Of a stretch of 10,979 bases of DNA, positions 1 to 6,989 are shown piece after piece. This stretch comes from Bermanella sp051277445 (GTDB taxonomy: Bacteria > Pseudomonadota > Gammaproteobacteria > Pseudomonadales > Oceanobacteraceae): assembly GCA_051277445.1 (NCBI GenBank), contig JBNMQC010000076.1:1-10979 (forward strand), written 5' to 3'. Position numbers and translations under genes: made by a program. The notes beneath the pieces were generated by a model. That model searched no databases. It saw nothing but the letters and a program-made list of their open reading frames with translations, and was not told where the DNA came from. The stretch's first letter is position 1. The number at the start of each line of letters is the position of its first letter.

Positions 1-378
1 TTGGTTTAACCAATCTTTAGGGATAAAGGCCAATGCAAATTCATTTTCTTTTTGCTCGTCAATGCTACGAATGAAGGTATAGGTCGAAAACTCAGTATGA
101 CGTTCCCAGCGAAACTCAAAACCACCAAACCCCTGATAAAAACACGACGCACCCACGGCAGGCGGATTCACACTAAAACGCTGACATAGGCTCACCACTA
201 AATCGTATTCGCGCTGAACATCCCCCTCTCCACGCGAAAGGGCTAAATGTGAGACATAACAAGGGGTGACAATTTTGGGCGACGGCCGAGTATGCAACTC
301 TTCATAAAGGGAATTACGGTGTTGATAAATAGGCAGACTCAGGGTTTGCCCATCATGATTAAGTTGCAGTTCTGACAT
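1..378 (-). CDS. DUF3422 family protein, N-terminal part (runs off the window)
   Basis: The reverse strand is open from an ATG at 378 to the window edge, giving 126 residues of an incomplete protein. Recognisable DUF3422 signatures are NSLYEELHTRP (22-32), a VSHLAL stretch (42-47), an LCQRF-x-VNPP segment (64-73) and RWERHTEFSTYTF (90-102). Proteins of this family are about 400-450 aa and usually end in two membrane helices; that part lies outside the window, so only the soluble N-terminal domain is seen. The function of the family is unknown. The start is fixed by the conserved register; no strong Shine-Dalgarno is visible, only a weak TGGGC upstream. It follows the ybfE-like gene on the same strand, but a strong terminator (432-467) separates the two, so it is probably transcribed from its own promoter in 379-431. 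Family assignment is from remembered motifs. Confidence 0.85.
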   Translation of the reverse strand, partial: MSELQLNHDGQTLSLPIYQHRNSLYEELHTRPSPKIVTPCYVSHLALSRGEGDVQREYDLVVSLCQRFSVNPPAVGASCFYQGFGGFEFRWERHTEFSTYTFIRSIDEQKENEFALAFIPKDWLNQ

Positions 379-431
379 TGAATGCCCATCTGTTATATTT
401 TAGCCGCATCATAGCACAGCTTCTAAAAAGC

Positions 432-467
432 AAAAAAAAACGCCACTAAAACACAGCTTTAGTGGCG
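432..467 (-). terminator. Rho-independent terminator of the ybfE-like gene
   Basis: A 10-bp perfect stem, CGCCACTAAA (441-450) with TTTAGTGGCG (458-467), closes a 7-base loop. Read on the reverse strand it is followed by a run of nine T (432-440), the classic intrinsic-terminator layout. It lies 38 bases beyond the stop codon of the gene at 505-792 and insulates the DUF3422 gene downstream. Confidence 0.9.
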
Positions 468-504
468 TAAGCGAGCAGGAGACACTGCTGCTGTTAAGTT
501 ACCT

Positions 505-792
505 TTAAGGTATTTCTTTACTCATCATCTCGAACCATTCAGTGATACACAGCTCGACGATTTCAGTGCGCGTGCATTCTTGCTGCTTGGCATACTCATC
601 CAGCTTTTCAACCAACTCCGTTGGCATTTTCACTTCCATTCGACGCATGCCCAAATGCTTATCTCGCATTCGCTGCACACGCTTATTAATTCTAATTTGC
701 ACTTCTCGCGGATAAGGATTTGAGCGAGGACGTCCCTTCTGCGCTTCCTTAAACATATCTATCGTGGTGCGATCGTCGACTTGCACGCCCAT
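505..792 (-). CDS. ybfE: YbfE-like (LexA-regulated family) putative ribbon-helix-helix DNA-binding protein
   Basis: A 95-aa basic protein close in length and layout to E. coli YbfE (annotated there as LexA-regulated). Shared features are an N-terminal DRTTIDMF (7-14), a GRPRSNP motif (20-26), a conserved QIRINKR (32-38), and a C-terminal strand-helix-helix beginning RRMEVKMP (50-57), as expected for a ribbon-helix-helix fold in which the beta strand contacts DNA. The exact role of the family is unknown; transcriptional or nucleoid-type DNA binding is inferred from the fold. The start is supported by AGAGG about eight bases upstream of the ATG. It is monocistronic between a divergent promoter region and its own terminator. 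The upstream region contains no canonical CTGT-N8-ACAG LexA box, but it does contain a different palindrome (828-839) in a promoter-like position. Confidence 0.8.
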   Translation of the reverse strand: MGVQVDDRTTIDMFKEAQKGRPRSNPYPREVQIRINKRVQRMRDKHLGMRRMEVKMPTELVEKLDEYAKQQECTRTEIVELCITEWFEMMSKEIP

Positions 793-824
793 TTGTTATT
801 CCTCTCAATAGATTCACGGCATTA

Positions 825-853
825 AATATGACCTGTCATCATTATAAAGTCAA
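825..853 (-). promoter_or_regulatory. Candidate promoter of the ybfE-like gene with an internal palindrome
   Basis: On the reverse strand TTGACT (853-848) and CATATT (830-825) are separated by 17 bases, matching sigma-70 hexamers at 5/6 and 4/6 positions; the start point would fall near 818, giving a leader of about 25 bases. A perfect inverted repeat ATGAC-CT-GTCAT (828-839) sits over the -10 end and spacer, where a repressor would act. A perfect TATAAT (846-841) on the same strand is an alternative -10, but it lacks a good -35. I found no convincing promoter for the divergent protease gene in the rest of 793-993. Confidence 0.4.
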
Positions 854-993
854 ACTTTTAGAAGCTAATTTGACCAATTTGAATAAAGTTGTCGGGACTT
901 GACCAAAAATGCGATGAAAGCAGCCTGAATCGCTTGCTCGAAAGACCAATACACCATAAGGTTTGGACAGATTTATATGGAGTTCTGACCTGA

Positions 994-3441
994 ATGGCAA
1001 AAGCGACACACCCCTCTTTGACACCCGATCAATTAAGCATCCAAATTCCTGACGATAGCCTTACCTTTGAAACCAGTAATGAGCTCACTCCCTATAACGG
1101 TGTACTTGGACAAGATCGAGCCGTAACCGCTATTCAATTTGGCGTTGCCATGGATAGACCCGGGTACAATGTTTACGTCATGGGCGACTCAGGCACCGGC
1201 CGAAGCTCATACATTACCGAATACTTAAAAAGCGAAGCGAAGCGCCAAACCAGCCCAAGTGACTGGGCCTACGTCAACAACTTTGACAACAATCGCGAGC
1301 CACTTAAGTTAGAACTGCAAGCTGGACACGGCCAAGCTTTTAAACGTGACTTAAATGAGTTGATCGACAGTTTATTGGCCACCTTCCCTGCTGCATTTGA
1401 ACACCCAACGTATCAGCAAAAGAAAAGCCTAATTGATCGCGACTTTAACTTTCGTTACGACAAAGTTATTGATCGCATTGAGCAATCGGCTCTGAAGCTG
1501 AATATCGCCATGTATCGCGACAGCGCTTCGATCAGCTTTACGCCAATGAAAGACGGCAAAAGCCTAGACGAAACCGAATTTGCACAACTTGATGAAGCCA
1601 CACGCGAAGCCTTTCACAACAACATCCATGAGTTAGAAGGCCAGCTAAACGATGAGTTAGTGCCACTGCCTCAATGGAAGCGCGAGAGCACTGACGCCTT
1701 AAAAAAACTCAACCAAGAAACCATCGATGAATCGGTCACGCCCTTGATTCAGCCGCTGCTTGAAAAATACAAAGATGTCGAAAGCATTACCGAGTATCTT
1801 AATAAGGTGAAAGCGAACCTGCATCGCACAGTGATTGCTGAACTCACTGACGATCGCATTCTCGAAAGCCGTGAAGACAGCGCGAAGCGTACTTTCTTAG
1901 AAGAAACCTACATGCCTAACTTACTGGTGAGTCGCCATGAGGATTCAGGCGCACCGGTGGTGTATGAATCCCACCCAAGTTATGCAAACCTCTTTGGTCG
2001 CATCGAATACACCAGTGAACAAGGGGCATTGGTCACCCATTATCGTAAGATATGCCCAGGTGCCTTGCATCGCGCCAATGGTGGCTACCTAATTGTGGAT
2101 GCCGAAAAATTACTGCACGAACCATTCGTATGGGAAGCCTTAAAGCGTGCGCTTTCTTCTAACCAGCTCAAAATTGAAAGCCCATACAGTGAAATGGGAC
2201 TGGTCAGCACCACCACACTCATTCCTGAGTGGATTCCATTAAACGTGAAGATTGTCTTGATTGGCTCTCGCAGCACGTATTATCTATTGCAAGATCTGGA
2301 TGATGACTTTAATGACATGTTCCGCGTACTGGTGGACTTTGACGATTACCTGCCTTGCACATCAGACCATATCACTGCCTTTGCACGCTTATTACAAAGT
2401 CGCTGTATCGAGAAATCATATGCACCGCTGAGCCGTGATGGAGTGGTCAGACTCATCGAGCAAAGTGCACGACTCGCAGAAGACCAAAGACACTTAAGTG
2501 CACGCATTGGTGATCTGTTTGAATTACTTGCAGAAGCGGAATTCGTGCGTAAGCTGGCCAAGGACGACACCATAGATGCCCAGCATGTCAGCCGCGCACT
2601 GGATGCCAAGGATCAGCGAAGCGGGCGTATCCAAAAAGAAATTCTCGACGATATCCTTGATGGCACCATCTTGATCGACACCGACGGTGAAGCCATCGGC
2701 AAAATCAATGGCTTAACGGTACTCTCTATTGGTGACAGCTCATTTGGCGCACCGGCCCGCATCACTGCCACCGTCTACCCTGGTGGCCGTGGAATTGTTG
2801 ATATCGAGCGCGAAGCCAACCTCGGGCAAAACATTCACACCAAGGGCGTGATGATTTTAACGGGCTACCTTGGGCATACCTATGCTCAAGAATTTCCACT
2901 GGAAGTCAGTGCATCCATCGCCATGGAACAAAGCTATGGCTATGTCGATGGCGACAGTGCCTCTCTCGCTGAAGCATGCGCCTTAATCAGTGCCTTAAGT
3001 TACATTCCCATTCATCAAAGTTTAGCGGTGACGGGCTCAATTAGTCAGTACGGCGAAGTGCAAGCGGTTGGTGGGATCAATGAGAAAATTGAGGGCTTTT
3101 TCGCCATCTGCAAAGCTCGCGGCTTAAATAAGAAGCAAGGCGTGGTCATTCCTGCATCGAATGTGAAGCACCTAGTCCTAAAGAAAGAAATCATTGAAGC
3201 GGTGAGCAACGGCGAATTCCATATTTATGGCATTGAGTCAGTGGATCAAGCCATTGAGATTCTCATGGATCGCAAAGCCGGCAAACTCTCACGTAAAGGC
3301 ACCTTCCCTCGTGGTTCGATCAACTATCGCGTGCTCGAGCGCCTTAGAGACATTGCTGATATCGGCCGAGAAGAAGATCACCCAGACGATGAGAAGGACG
3401 AAAAAGAGGAAAAAGAGGCTAAAAAAGCCACTAAACACTAG
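994..3441 (+). CDS. Lon-like ATP-dependent serine protease (AAA_32/YcbZ-LonB type)
   Basis: An 815-aa soluble protein with an N-terminal AAA+ module and a C-terminal Lon (S16) protease domain. The Walker A is GDSGTGRS (64-71), with Arg in place of the usual Lys, a variant I believe is common in this family. The Walker B region is GGYLIVDAE (363-371), after the family hallmark LHRANGG. The protease domain spans roughly residues 560-765; Ser655 in DGDSAS and Lys698 in GGINEK form the catalytic dyad, 43 residues apart exactly as in E. coli Lon (679/722), so peptidase activity looks intact. It lacks the large N-terminal LAN domain of classical LonA and is nearer the E. coli YcbZ group. The tail (about 795-815) is a charged Asp/Glu/Lys stretch. 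GGAG at 979-982 supports the ATG at 994. It is likely a cytoplasmic quality-control or regulatory protease; substrates cannot be read from sequence. Confidence 0.9.
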   Translation: MAKATHPSLTPDQLSIQIPDDSLTFETSNELTPYNGVLGQDRAVTAIQFGVAMDRPGYNVYVMGDSGTGRSSYITEYLKSEAKRQTSPSDWAYVNNFDNNREPLKLELQAGHGQAFKRDLNELIDSLLATFPAAFEHPTYQQKKSLIDRDFNFRYDKVIDRIEQSALKLNIAMYRDSASISFTPMKDGKSLDETEFAQLDEATREAFHNNIHELEGQLNDELVPLPQWKRESTDALKKLNQETIDESVTPLIQPLLEKYKDVESITEYLNKVKANLHRTVIAELTDDRILESREDSAKRTFLEETYMPNLLVSRHEDSGAPVVYESHPSYANLFGRIEYTSEQGALVTHYRKICPGALHRANGGYLIVDAEKLLHEPFVWEALKRALSSNQLKIESPYSEMGLVSTTTLIPEWIPLNVKIVLIGSRSTYYLLQDLDDDFNDMFRVLVDFDDYLPCTSDHITAFARLLQSRCIEKSYAPLSRDGVVRLIEQSARLAEDQRHLSARIGDLFELLAEAEFVRKLAKDDTIDAQHVSRALDAKDQRSGRIQKEILDDILDGTILIDTDGEAIGKINGLTVLSIGDSSFGAPARITATVYPGGRGIVDIEREANLGQNIHTKGVMILTGYLGHTYAQEFPLEVSASIAMEQSYGYVDGDSASLAEACALISALSYIPIHQSLAVTGSISQYGEVQAVGGINEKIEGFFAICKARGLNKKQGVVIPASNVKHLVLKKEIIEAVSNGEFHIYGIESVDQAIEILMDRKAGKLSRKGTFPRGSINYRVLERLRDIADIGREEDHPDDEKDEKEEKEAKKATKH

Positions 3442-3455
3442 TTCACTGCACCCCT

Positions 3456-3486
3456 ATACTTCAAGCCCGCGAAGGGCTTGAAGTAT
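3456..3486 (+). terminator. Hairpin terminator after the Lon-like gene
   Basis: A 13-bp perfect inverted repeat begins ATACTTCAAGCCC (3456-3468) and is closed by GCGAA (3469-3473) and its complement (3474-3486). It lies 14 bases past the stop codon. The following tract TTCCTTCG is only partly T-rich, so termination may be incomplete or Rho-assisted. Confidence 0.65.
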
Positions 3487-3517
3487 TTCCTTCGTGTACT
3501 GGCATTCTCACCAGCCT

Positions 3518-3546
3518 TTGCCATAGTTAATAGATAACAGTATTAG
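3518..3546 (+). promoter_or_regulatory. Candidate sigma-70 promoter of the receiver gene
   Basis: TTGCCA (3518-3523) and TATTAG (3541-3546) are separated by 17 bases, each matching consensus at 4/6. Transcription would begin near 3553, just downstream of the first possible ATG (3551), which would favour the in-frame ATG at 3596 as the real start of the receiver protein. The match is modest and unproven. Confidence 0.3.
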
Positions 3547-3550
3547 TCAG

Positions 3551-4039
3551 ATGAAGACAAAGCAATTGTTTGTAACTGACACGGATTATCATTTCATGAG
3601 CGAAGACACTCCTATTCCCAATAGCCTACCTGCATTCCATGGCGCTCAGATCCTAGTCGTGGAAGATAATGCCATCAATTTTATGGTTTTAGAGCAACAA
3701 CTGCTTAAGCTTCAGTGCAAGGTATCCTGGGCCCAAACCGGTGAAGCCGGCTTAGAGCTCTTCACTCAGAATACATTTGCCTGCGTACTCATGGATTGCA
3801 TGCTGCCAGGCATGAGCGGTTTAGAATGTACCCAACACATTCGCCAACATGAAAAAGAGCAAAATCAAGCCCGTACACCTATCATCGCCCTCACAGCAGA
3901 TGTGCGTGACAGTAACAAGCAAGCTTGCTTTGATGTAGACATGGACGATTTTATGGGTAAGCCTTTTAAATTTGCCGATCTCAATAAGATTTTAGAATTA
4001 TGGGTCAATCAACAAAACTCCATTGAAAAACCGGTATAA
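3551..4039 (+). CDS. Stand-alone response-regulator receiver protein (REC only)
   Basis: A single CheY-like receiver domain (about residues 32-153 of 162). Visible active-site residues are the acidic pair E38-D39 (ILVVEDN), phospho-acceptor D82 (LMDCMLP), switch T115 (IALTAD) and K137 (MGKPF). There is no DNA-binding, enzymatic or HPt domain, so it would act by phosphotransfer or protein contact, as CheY or Spo0F-type proteins do. It closely resembles the C-terminal receiver of the hybrid kinase encoded 73 bases downstream, in both the LMDCxxP and the TPIIALTA...F...M-x-DF-x-x-KP blocks, suggesting shared ancestry and a phosphorelay partner. The start is uncertain: neither ATG 3551 nor in-frame ATG 3596 (MSEDTP) has a good ribosome-binding site, and the promoter candidate favours 3596. 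The REC assignment is secure; the signal and output are unknown. Confidence 0.88.
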   Translation: MKTKQLFVTDTDYHFMSEDTPIPNSLPAFHGAQILVVEDNAINFMVLEQQLLKLQCKVSWAQTGEAGLELFTQNTFACVLMDCMLPGMSGLECTQHIRQHEKEQNQARTPIIALTADVRDSNKQACFDVDMDDFMGKPFKFADLNKILELWVNQQNSIEKPV

Positions 4040-4112
4040 TGGCCCGCATTTAGCAATATTGAAGTAATTGGGGTCGATTCTATTATCCCCAAATTGGGTT
4101 AGGGAGAATCTA

Positions 4113-5777
4113 ATGAGTCCAGGTGATGACCTGCTTTTTGGCGATGAGGCCGACAGCAGCTCTGATGTTTCAAAGACTGAAGCCAGCAGTAGTGACCAGC
4201 ATTATCAAATTTTGGTAGTGGACGACGATGAGTACGTTCACCAGCTAACCAAAATGGTCCTACGTGGCTTTCACTTTGACGGCCACCCTATCCGCCTTGC
4301 TAGCGCATTAAGCGCCAAAGAAGCCATCGAATACCTTGGCCAAAACAACAATGTGGCCGTCGCTCTGGTCGATGTGGTCATGGAAACAGACGATGCCGGC
4401 TTAAAACTGGTTAACCACATTCGTAATGTTTACAGCAATAATGAAATCCGCTTGCTGATTCGAACGGGCCAGCCCGGTGCAGCACCTGAAGAGTCCGTCT
4501 TCCAAGACTATGACATTAACGACTATCTAAGCAAAACCGACATTACCGCGCATAAGTTACGCATGGCATTACTCAATGCACTGCGCTCATATCGTGATAT
4601 TCGCCATGCCGTAGAACTACAGAAACAAATTATGCTCGCCGAGCAAGAAAGTCGCACGGCGGCGGCCGCATCAGAGGCAAAATCGCAATTTTTAGCCCAT
4701 ATGAGCCATGAGATTCGCACTCCGCTCAATGGCATCATTGGTATTGCCGATATTTTGTCGCAAACTCAATTAACACCTGAGCAATCTAAATATGTCAGCA
4801 CCATTGAAAAATCCGGTGAAGCATTGCTAAGCATCATCAATGACATCTTAGATTTTTCAAAAATTGAAGCCGGAAAGCTAGAACTGGAAAGCATTGATTT
4901 TTCATTGGCCGAAATGTGCGAGTCACTCGGCAGTATTTTTATTGCACAATTAAAGGACAAAAATCTTAACTACACATTTAAGCTCGACTCCAATATCCCT
5001 GAGTTCTTAAAGGGCGACCCGCTTCGCATTAAGCAAATCCTCTTAAATTTAATTAGTAATAGCTTAAAGTTCACCAGTCAAGGTGGAATACATGTTGATG
5101 TGCATCGCCTACAAAGCCAGTCCGGTATCAAGCTTGAGTTTAGGGTCATTGATACGGGCATTGGCATCCCGCAAGACAAACTCACTACCCTATTTGAAGC
5201 ATTCACCCAGGTGGACTCATCCACCACGCGTAAATATGGGGGCACAGGTCTAGGCTTACAAATCACCAAGCGCTTAATTGAGTTAATGGGTGGCACTATC
5301 CAGGTCGAAAGCCAAATTAACGAAGGCTCTACTTTCATTTTCACTCTTAATTTGGCCTCTGGCTCTGCCACAACAGCAAGCACACATCATCAGCAAGGTG
5401 AGCTGCATACGTTGAAACAGAAAAAGATTTTAGTGGCAGAAGATAATCGAACCAATCAAATGGTCATATCCGCAATGCTGAAACGACTGGGCTACGAATT
5501 TGATATCTGCAGTGACGGCGAAGAAGCCATTGTCGCATTGAACTCATCAGACTACAGTCTGGTATTGATGGACTGTCAAATGCCTATTTTGGACGGGTTT
5601 CAAGCCACACGAAGTATTCGCCAGCAGCCCAGCATTCAGGACACGCCTATAATCGCGTTAACCGCCGGGGCAACAGATAAAGAAAAGCAAGAATGTTTTG
5701 ACGCAGGAATGAATGACTTTTTAAGTAAACCCATCAAACTAGGGTTACTGAAAGACACCCTTTTAAAGTGGGCATAA
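4113..5777 (+). CDS. Soluble hybrid histidine kinase, REC-HisKA-HATPase-REC
   Basis: A 554-aa protein without signal peptide or membrane segments. Domains in order: an N-terminal receiver (about 33-150; D37-D38, phospho-acceptor D87, K141), a short helical linker, HisKA with the H-box FLAHMSHEIRTP (phospho-histidine H199), HATPase_c with N-box Asn316, G1 box DTGIGIP (from D347) and G2 box GGTGLGL (from G376), then a C-terminal receiver (about 437-552; E443-D444, D487, K539). All key residues are present. The first receiver carries RTGQPG and DYDINDY, resembling receivers linked to DUF3369 rather than the last receiver. With no sensor domain, its input probably arrives as phosphate or a protein partner through the first receiver. 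ATG 4113 is chosen because AGGGAG (4101-4106) lies six bases upstream; a TTG at 4068 would extend it by 15 residues without a ribosome-binding site. It probably works with the upstream receiver protein; no HPt partner is in the window. Confidence 0.92.
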   Translation: MSPGDDLLFGDEADSSSDVSKTEASSSDQHYQILVVDDDEYVHQLTKMVLRGFHFDGHPIRLASALSAKEAIEYLGQNNNVAVALVDVVMETDDAGLKLVNHIRNVYSNNEIRLLIRTGQPGAAPEESVFQDYDINDYLSKTDITAHKLRMALLNALRSYRDIRHAVELQKQIMLAEQESRTAAAASEAKSQFLAHMSHEIRTPLNGIIGIADILSQTQLTPEQSKYVSTIEKSGEALLSIINDILDFSKIEAGKLELESIDFSLAEMCESLGSIFIAQLKDKNLNYTFKLDSNIPEFLKGDPLRIKQILLNLISNSLKFTSQGGIHVDVHRLQSQSGIKLEFRVIDTGIGIPQDKLTTLFEAFTQVDSSTTRKYGGTGLGLQITKRLIELMGGTIQVESQINEGSTFIFTLNLASGSATTASTHHQQGELHTLKQKKILVAEDNRTNQMVISAMLKRLGYEFDICSDGEEAIVALNSSDYSLVLMDCQMPILDGFQATRSIRQQPSIQDTPIIALTAGATDKEKQECFDAGMNDFLSKPIKLGLLKDTLLKWA

Positions 5778-5808
5778 AAAAAGGCCAATCAATATGATTG
5801 GCCTTTTT
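5778..5808. terminator. Bidirectional rho-independent terminator
   Basis: A 9-bp stem GGCCAATCA (5783-5791) with TGATTGGCC (5795-5803) and a 3-base loop is flanked by A5 before and T5 after, so it reads as a terminator on both strands. It begins directly after the kinase stop codon and lies seven bases from the end of the convergent chalcone-isomerase-like gene, serving both. Confidence 0.92.
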
Positions 5809-5814
5809 AATGAC

Positions 5815-6375
5815 TTAAAGACTACCCAGTAGCCCTTCTTTTAAATCGTCCTGTACCGCATCTTCAGATAACCAAATACCAAATAAGGCTTTCTTAAATT
5901 CTAAACCTTGAACCGTGGTTTTCAGCTCACCGTTTTTCAATACATTCACGCCTTCAGCTGGAACGTATACAAAGTCAAAAACGTCATTCTCAACAATGCC
6001 ATCTTTAAACGTTGCAATGAAGGTTTCAATGGTGTCTTTGATCTCTTCGGTATCACCACCCGTGGATTTTTCAAAACCTTCACGTGTCGCAGATTCCATT
6101 TTTTCTGAACTCAATAACCCCGACGTGATATGAAGGCGTAGAGCCATTGGCTTGTCTTGATCAATAATTGATTTGGCTTCTTGAGAGCTTTCGGTTAAAT
6201 ATAAACCAGCAGCATAGATGTCCATGAAGAATTTTGAACGAATACCTGCGCCATTTAATGCGAGTGATTGATCCTGTGCATTTATGCTATCAGGTAAGTT
6301 CACACCCGCAATTTCTTTTGCATATGAGACCATGCTGATCATGGTCATAAGAAAAATACTGAAAAGTGTTTTCAT
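5815..6375 (-). CDS. Chalcone isomerase-like family protein, secreted to the periplasm
   Basis: A 186-aa protein with a Sec signal peptide (residues 1-19, hydrophobic core, probable cleavage after SYA before KEIAG) and one chalcone-isomerase-like domain. Family landmarks are GVNLPDSI (24-31), LNGAGIRSKFFMDIYAAGLYL (40-60 region), a KPMALRLH strand and a C-terminal FKKALFGIWLSEDAVQDDLKEGLLG, as in bacterial chalcone_isomerase_3 proteins. In bacteria the family is not known to make flavonoids; fatty-acid or other lipophilic ligand binding has been suggested for related folds, and no catalytic claim is made here. The ATG has only a weak AGAGA about ten bases upstream. It is monocistronic, with its own candidate promoter (6428-6457) and a terminator shared with the kinase gene. 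Confidence 0.85.
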   Translation of the reverse strand: MKTLFSIFLMTMISMVSYAKEIAGVNLPDSINAQDQSLALNGAGIRSKFFMDIYAAGLYLTESSQEAKSIIDQDKPMALRLHITSGLLSSEKMESATREGFEKSTGGDTEEIKDTIETFIATFKDGIVENDVFDFVYVPAEGVNVLKNGELKTTVQGLEFKKALFGIWLSEDAVQDDLKEGLLGSL

Positions 6376-6427
6376 TGTTGATTCTCTTTTTATTATTGTG
6401 ACCTAAGGCTATTGCCAAAGGGGCTTC

Positions 6428-6457
6428 TTTATAACGAAAAAGCGCAATCCAAAGCAA
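6428..6457 (-). promoter_or_regulatory. Candidate promoter of the chalcone-isomerase-like gene
   Basis: On the reverse strand TATAAA (6433-6428) is a 5/6 -10 element, 18 bases after TTGCTT (6457-6452), a 3/6 -35 element. The start would be near 6421, giving a leader of about 45 bases. The -35 is weak. Confidence 0.4.
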
Positions 6458-6619
6458 GGATACTCGCGCCTTTGCAGCGAATTTTTTAAAAATTCTTAAG
6501 TAAGCATCACAAATCGTGTTTTAGTTGGTTCAAGGGTACAGGTTTACATCATGGATATAAATATAACTCACTAAAATAATGCGGTTTAGACTATTCCCTT
6601 ATGACACAGCGAATTCTCT

Positions 6620-6655
6620 GGAGACTCTCCGCGGTAGCCTCTACATTGAAGTCTC
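6620..6655 (+). promoter_or_regulatory. Possible folded 5' leader before the 95-aa gene
   Basis: GAGACT (6621-6626) can pair with AGTCTC (6650-6655), enclosing an inner GTAG-CCT-CTAC hairpin (6634-6644). A mutually exclusive small hairpin GGAGA-C-TCTCC (6620-6630) uses part of the same bases. The structure ends 11 bases before the AAGGGGG ribosome-binding site. The stems are short and it resembles no riboswitch I know. Confidence 0.3.
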
Positions 6656-6679
6656 ACGGACAACTAAAGGGGGCAATCA

Positions 6680-6967
6680 ATGCAAAATATTAACCCGATG
6701 GTCAGTACAATCGTTCAACAAACCATGGTGAATGAGAATGATGTCGCCGCTTGGCGCAGAGAACTCATCCGCAACCACATTTTTGAAGCACAAGAGGCCA
6801 GAGATCTATCCGAACGTGAAATTTCACTGATTCACCATGCCTTACTGACTCAGCGTTTAAGTCAGCTCGGTAGTGATGAATTACTACTGGAGGCCAAGAA
6901 ACAAAATCTTCAATACAACGTACAACTAGAAGGCGATCAATTCCAAATGGGAGCCGTTTGCTACTAA
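6680..6967 (+). CDS. Hypothetical 95-aa protein
   Basis: Not recognised. It is likely real because a strong ribosome-binding site AAGGGGG (6667-6673) stands six bases before the ATG and a hairpin terminator follows. The protein is soluble, with no signal peptide or membrane helix. Residues about 17-75 are predicted by eye to be mostly helical and charged (AAWRRELIRNHIFEAQEARD, then LSEREISLIHHALLTQRLSQL), ending in a short strand-like segment (YNVQLEGDQFQMGAVCY). Such a size and layout would fit a small regulator or adaptor, but no motif supports a specific role. It stands alone on the + strand between a divergent and a convergent gene. An overlapping reverse-strand reading frame exists in this region but has no ribosome-binding site. 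Confidence 0.7.
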   Translation: MQNINPMVSTIVQQTMVNENDVAAWRRELIRNHIFEAQEARDLSEREISLIHHALLTQRLSQLGSDELLLEAKKQNLQYNVQLEGDQFQMGAVCY

Positions 6968-6989
6968 CCTGCTCGCTTTTCAAAATTCA

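Larger units (their letters stand above)
6376..6679. other. 304-base intergenic region between divergent genes
   Basis: It holds the candidate promoter of the leftward gene, an AT-rich near-palindrome of T6 then A5 (6480-6494) and, on the right, a structured leader (6620-6655) followed by a strong AAGGGGG ribosome-binding site (6667-6673) for the 95-aa protein. AT-rich hexamers near 6556-6580 could serve as -10 elements, but no properly spaced -35 was found. No RNA gene or coding potential was recognised. Confidence 0.6.

Noticed and set aside
833..848. CTGT-containing sequence upstream of the ybfE-like gene as a LexA (SOS) box
   Set aside because: The right half-site is TAAA instead of ACAG at the required N8 spacing; only one of four bases fits.
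842..1024. Reverse-strand 60-codon reading frame
   Set aside because: It overlaps the protease start and the divergent promoter region, has no ribosome-binding site and no recognisable motif.
2346..2609. Reverse-strand 87-codon frame inside the protease gene
   Set aside because: Ser/Ala-rich antisense shadow of a strongly coding region, with no start signals.
4035..4040. Perfect TATAAT overlapping the receiver stop codon as a separate kinase promoter
   Set aside because: There is no recognisable -35 at 16-18 bases and no extended -10 TG; it is possible but unsupported.
4068..4112. TTG start adding 15 residues to the hybrid kinase
   Set aside because: There is no ribosome-binding site before it, while ATG 4113 has AGGGAG at ideal spacing; the extra residues fall outside the conserved receiver.
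6480..6494. T6-A5 palindrome as a terminator or operator
   Set aside because: It has only A:T pairs, no loop and no adjacent gene end; more simply AT-rich upstream DNA.
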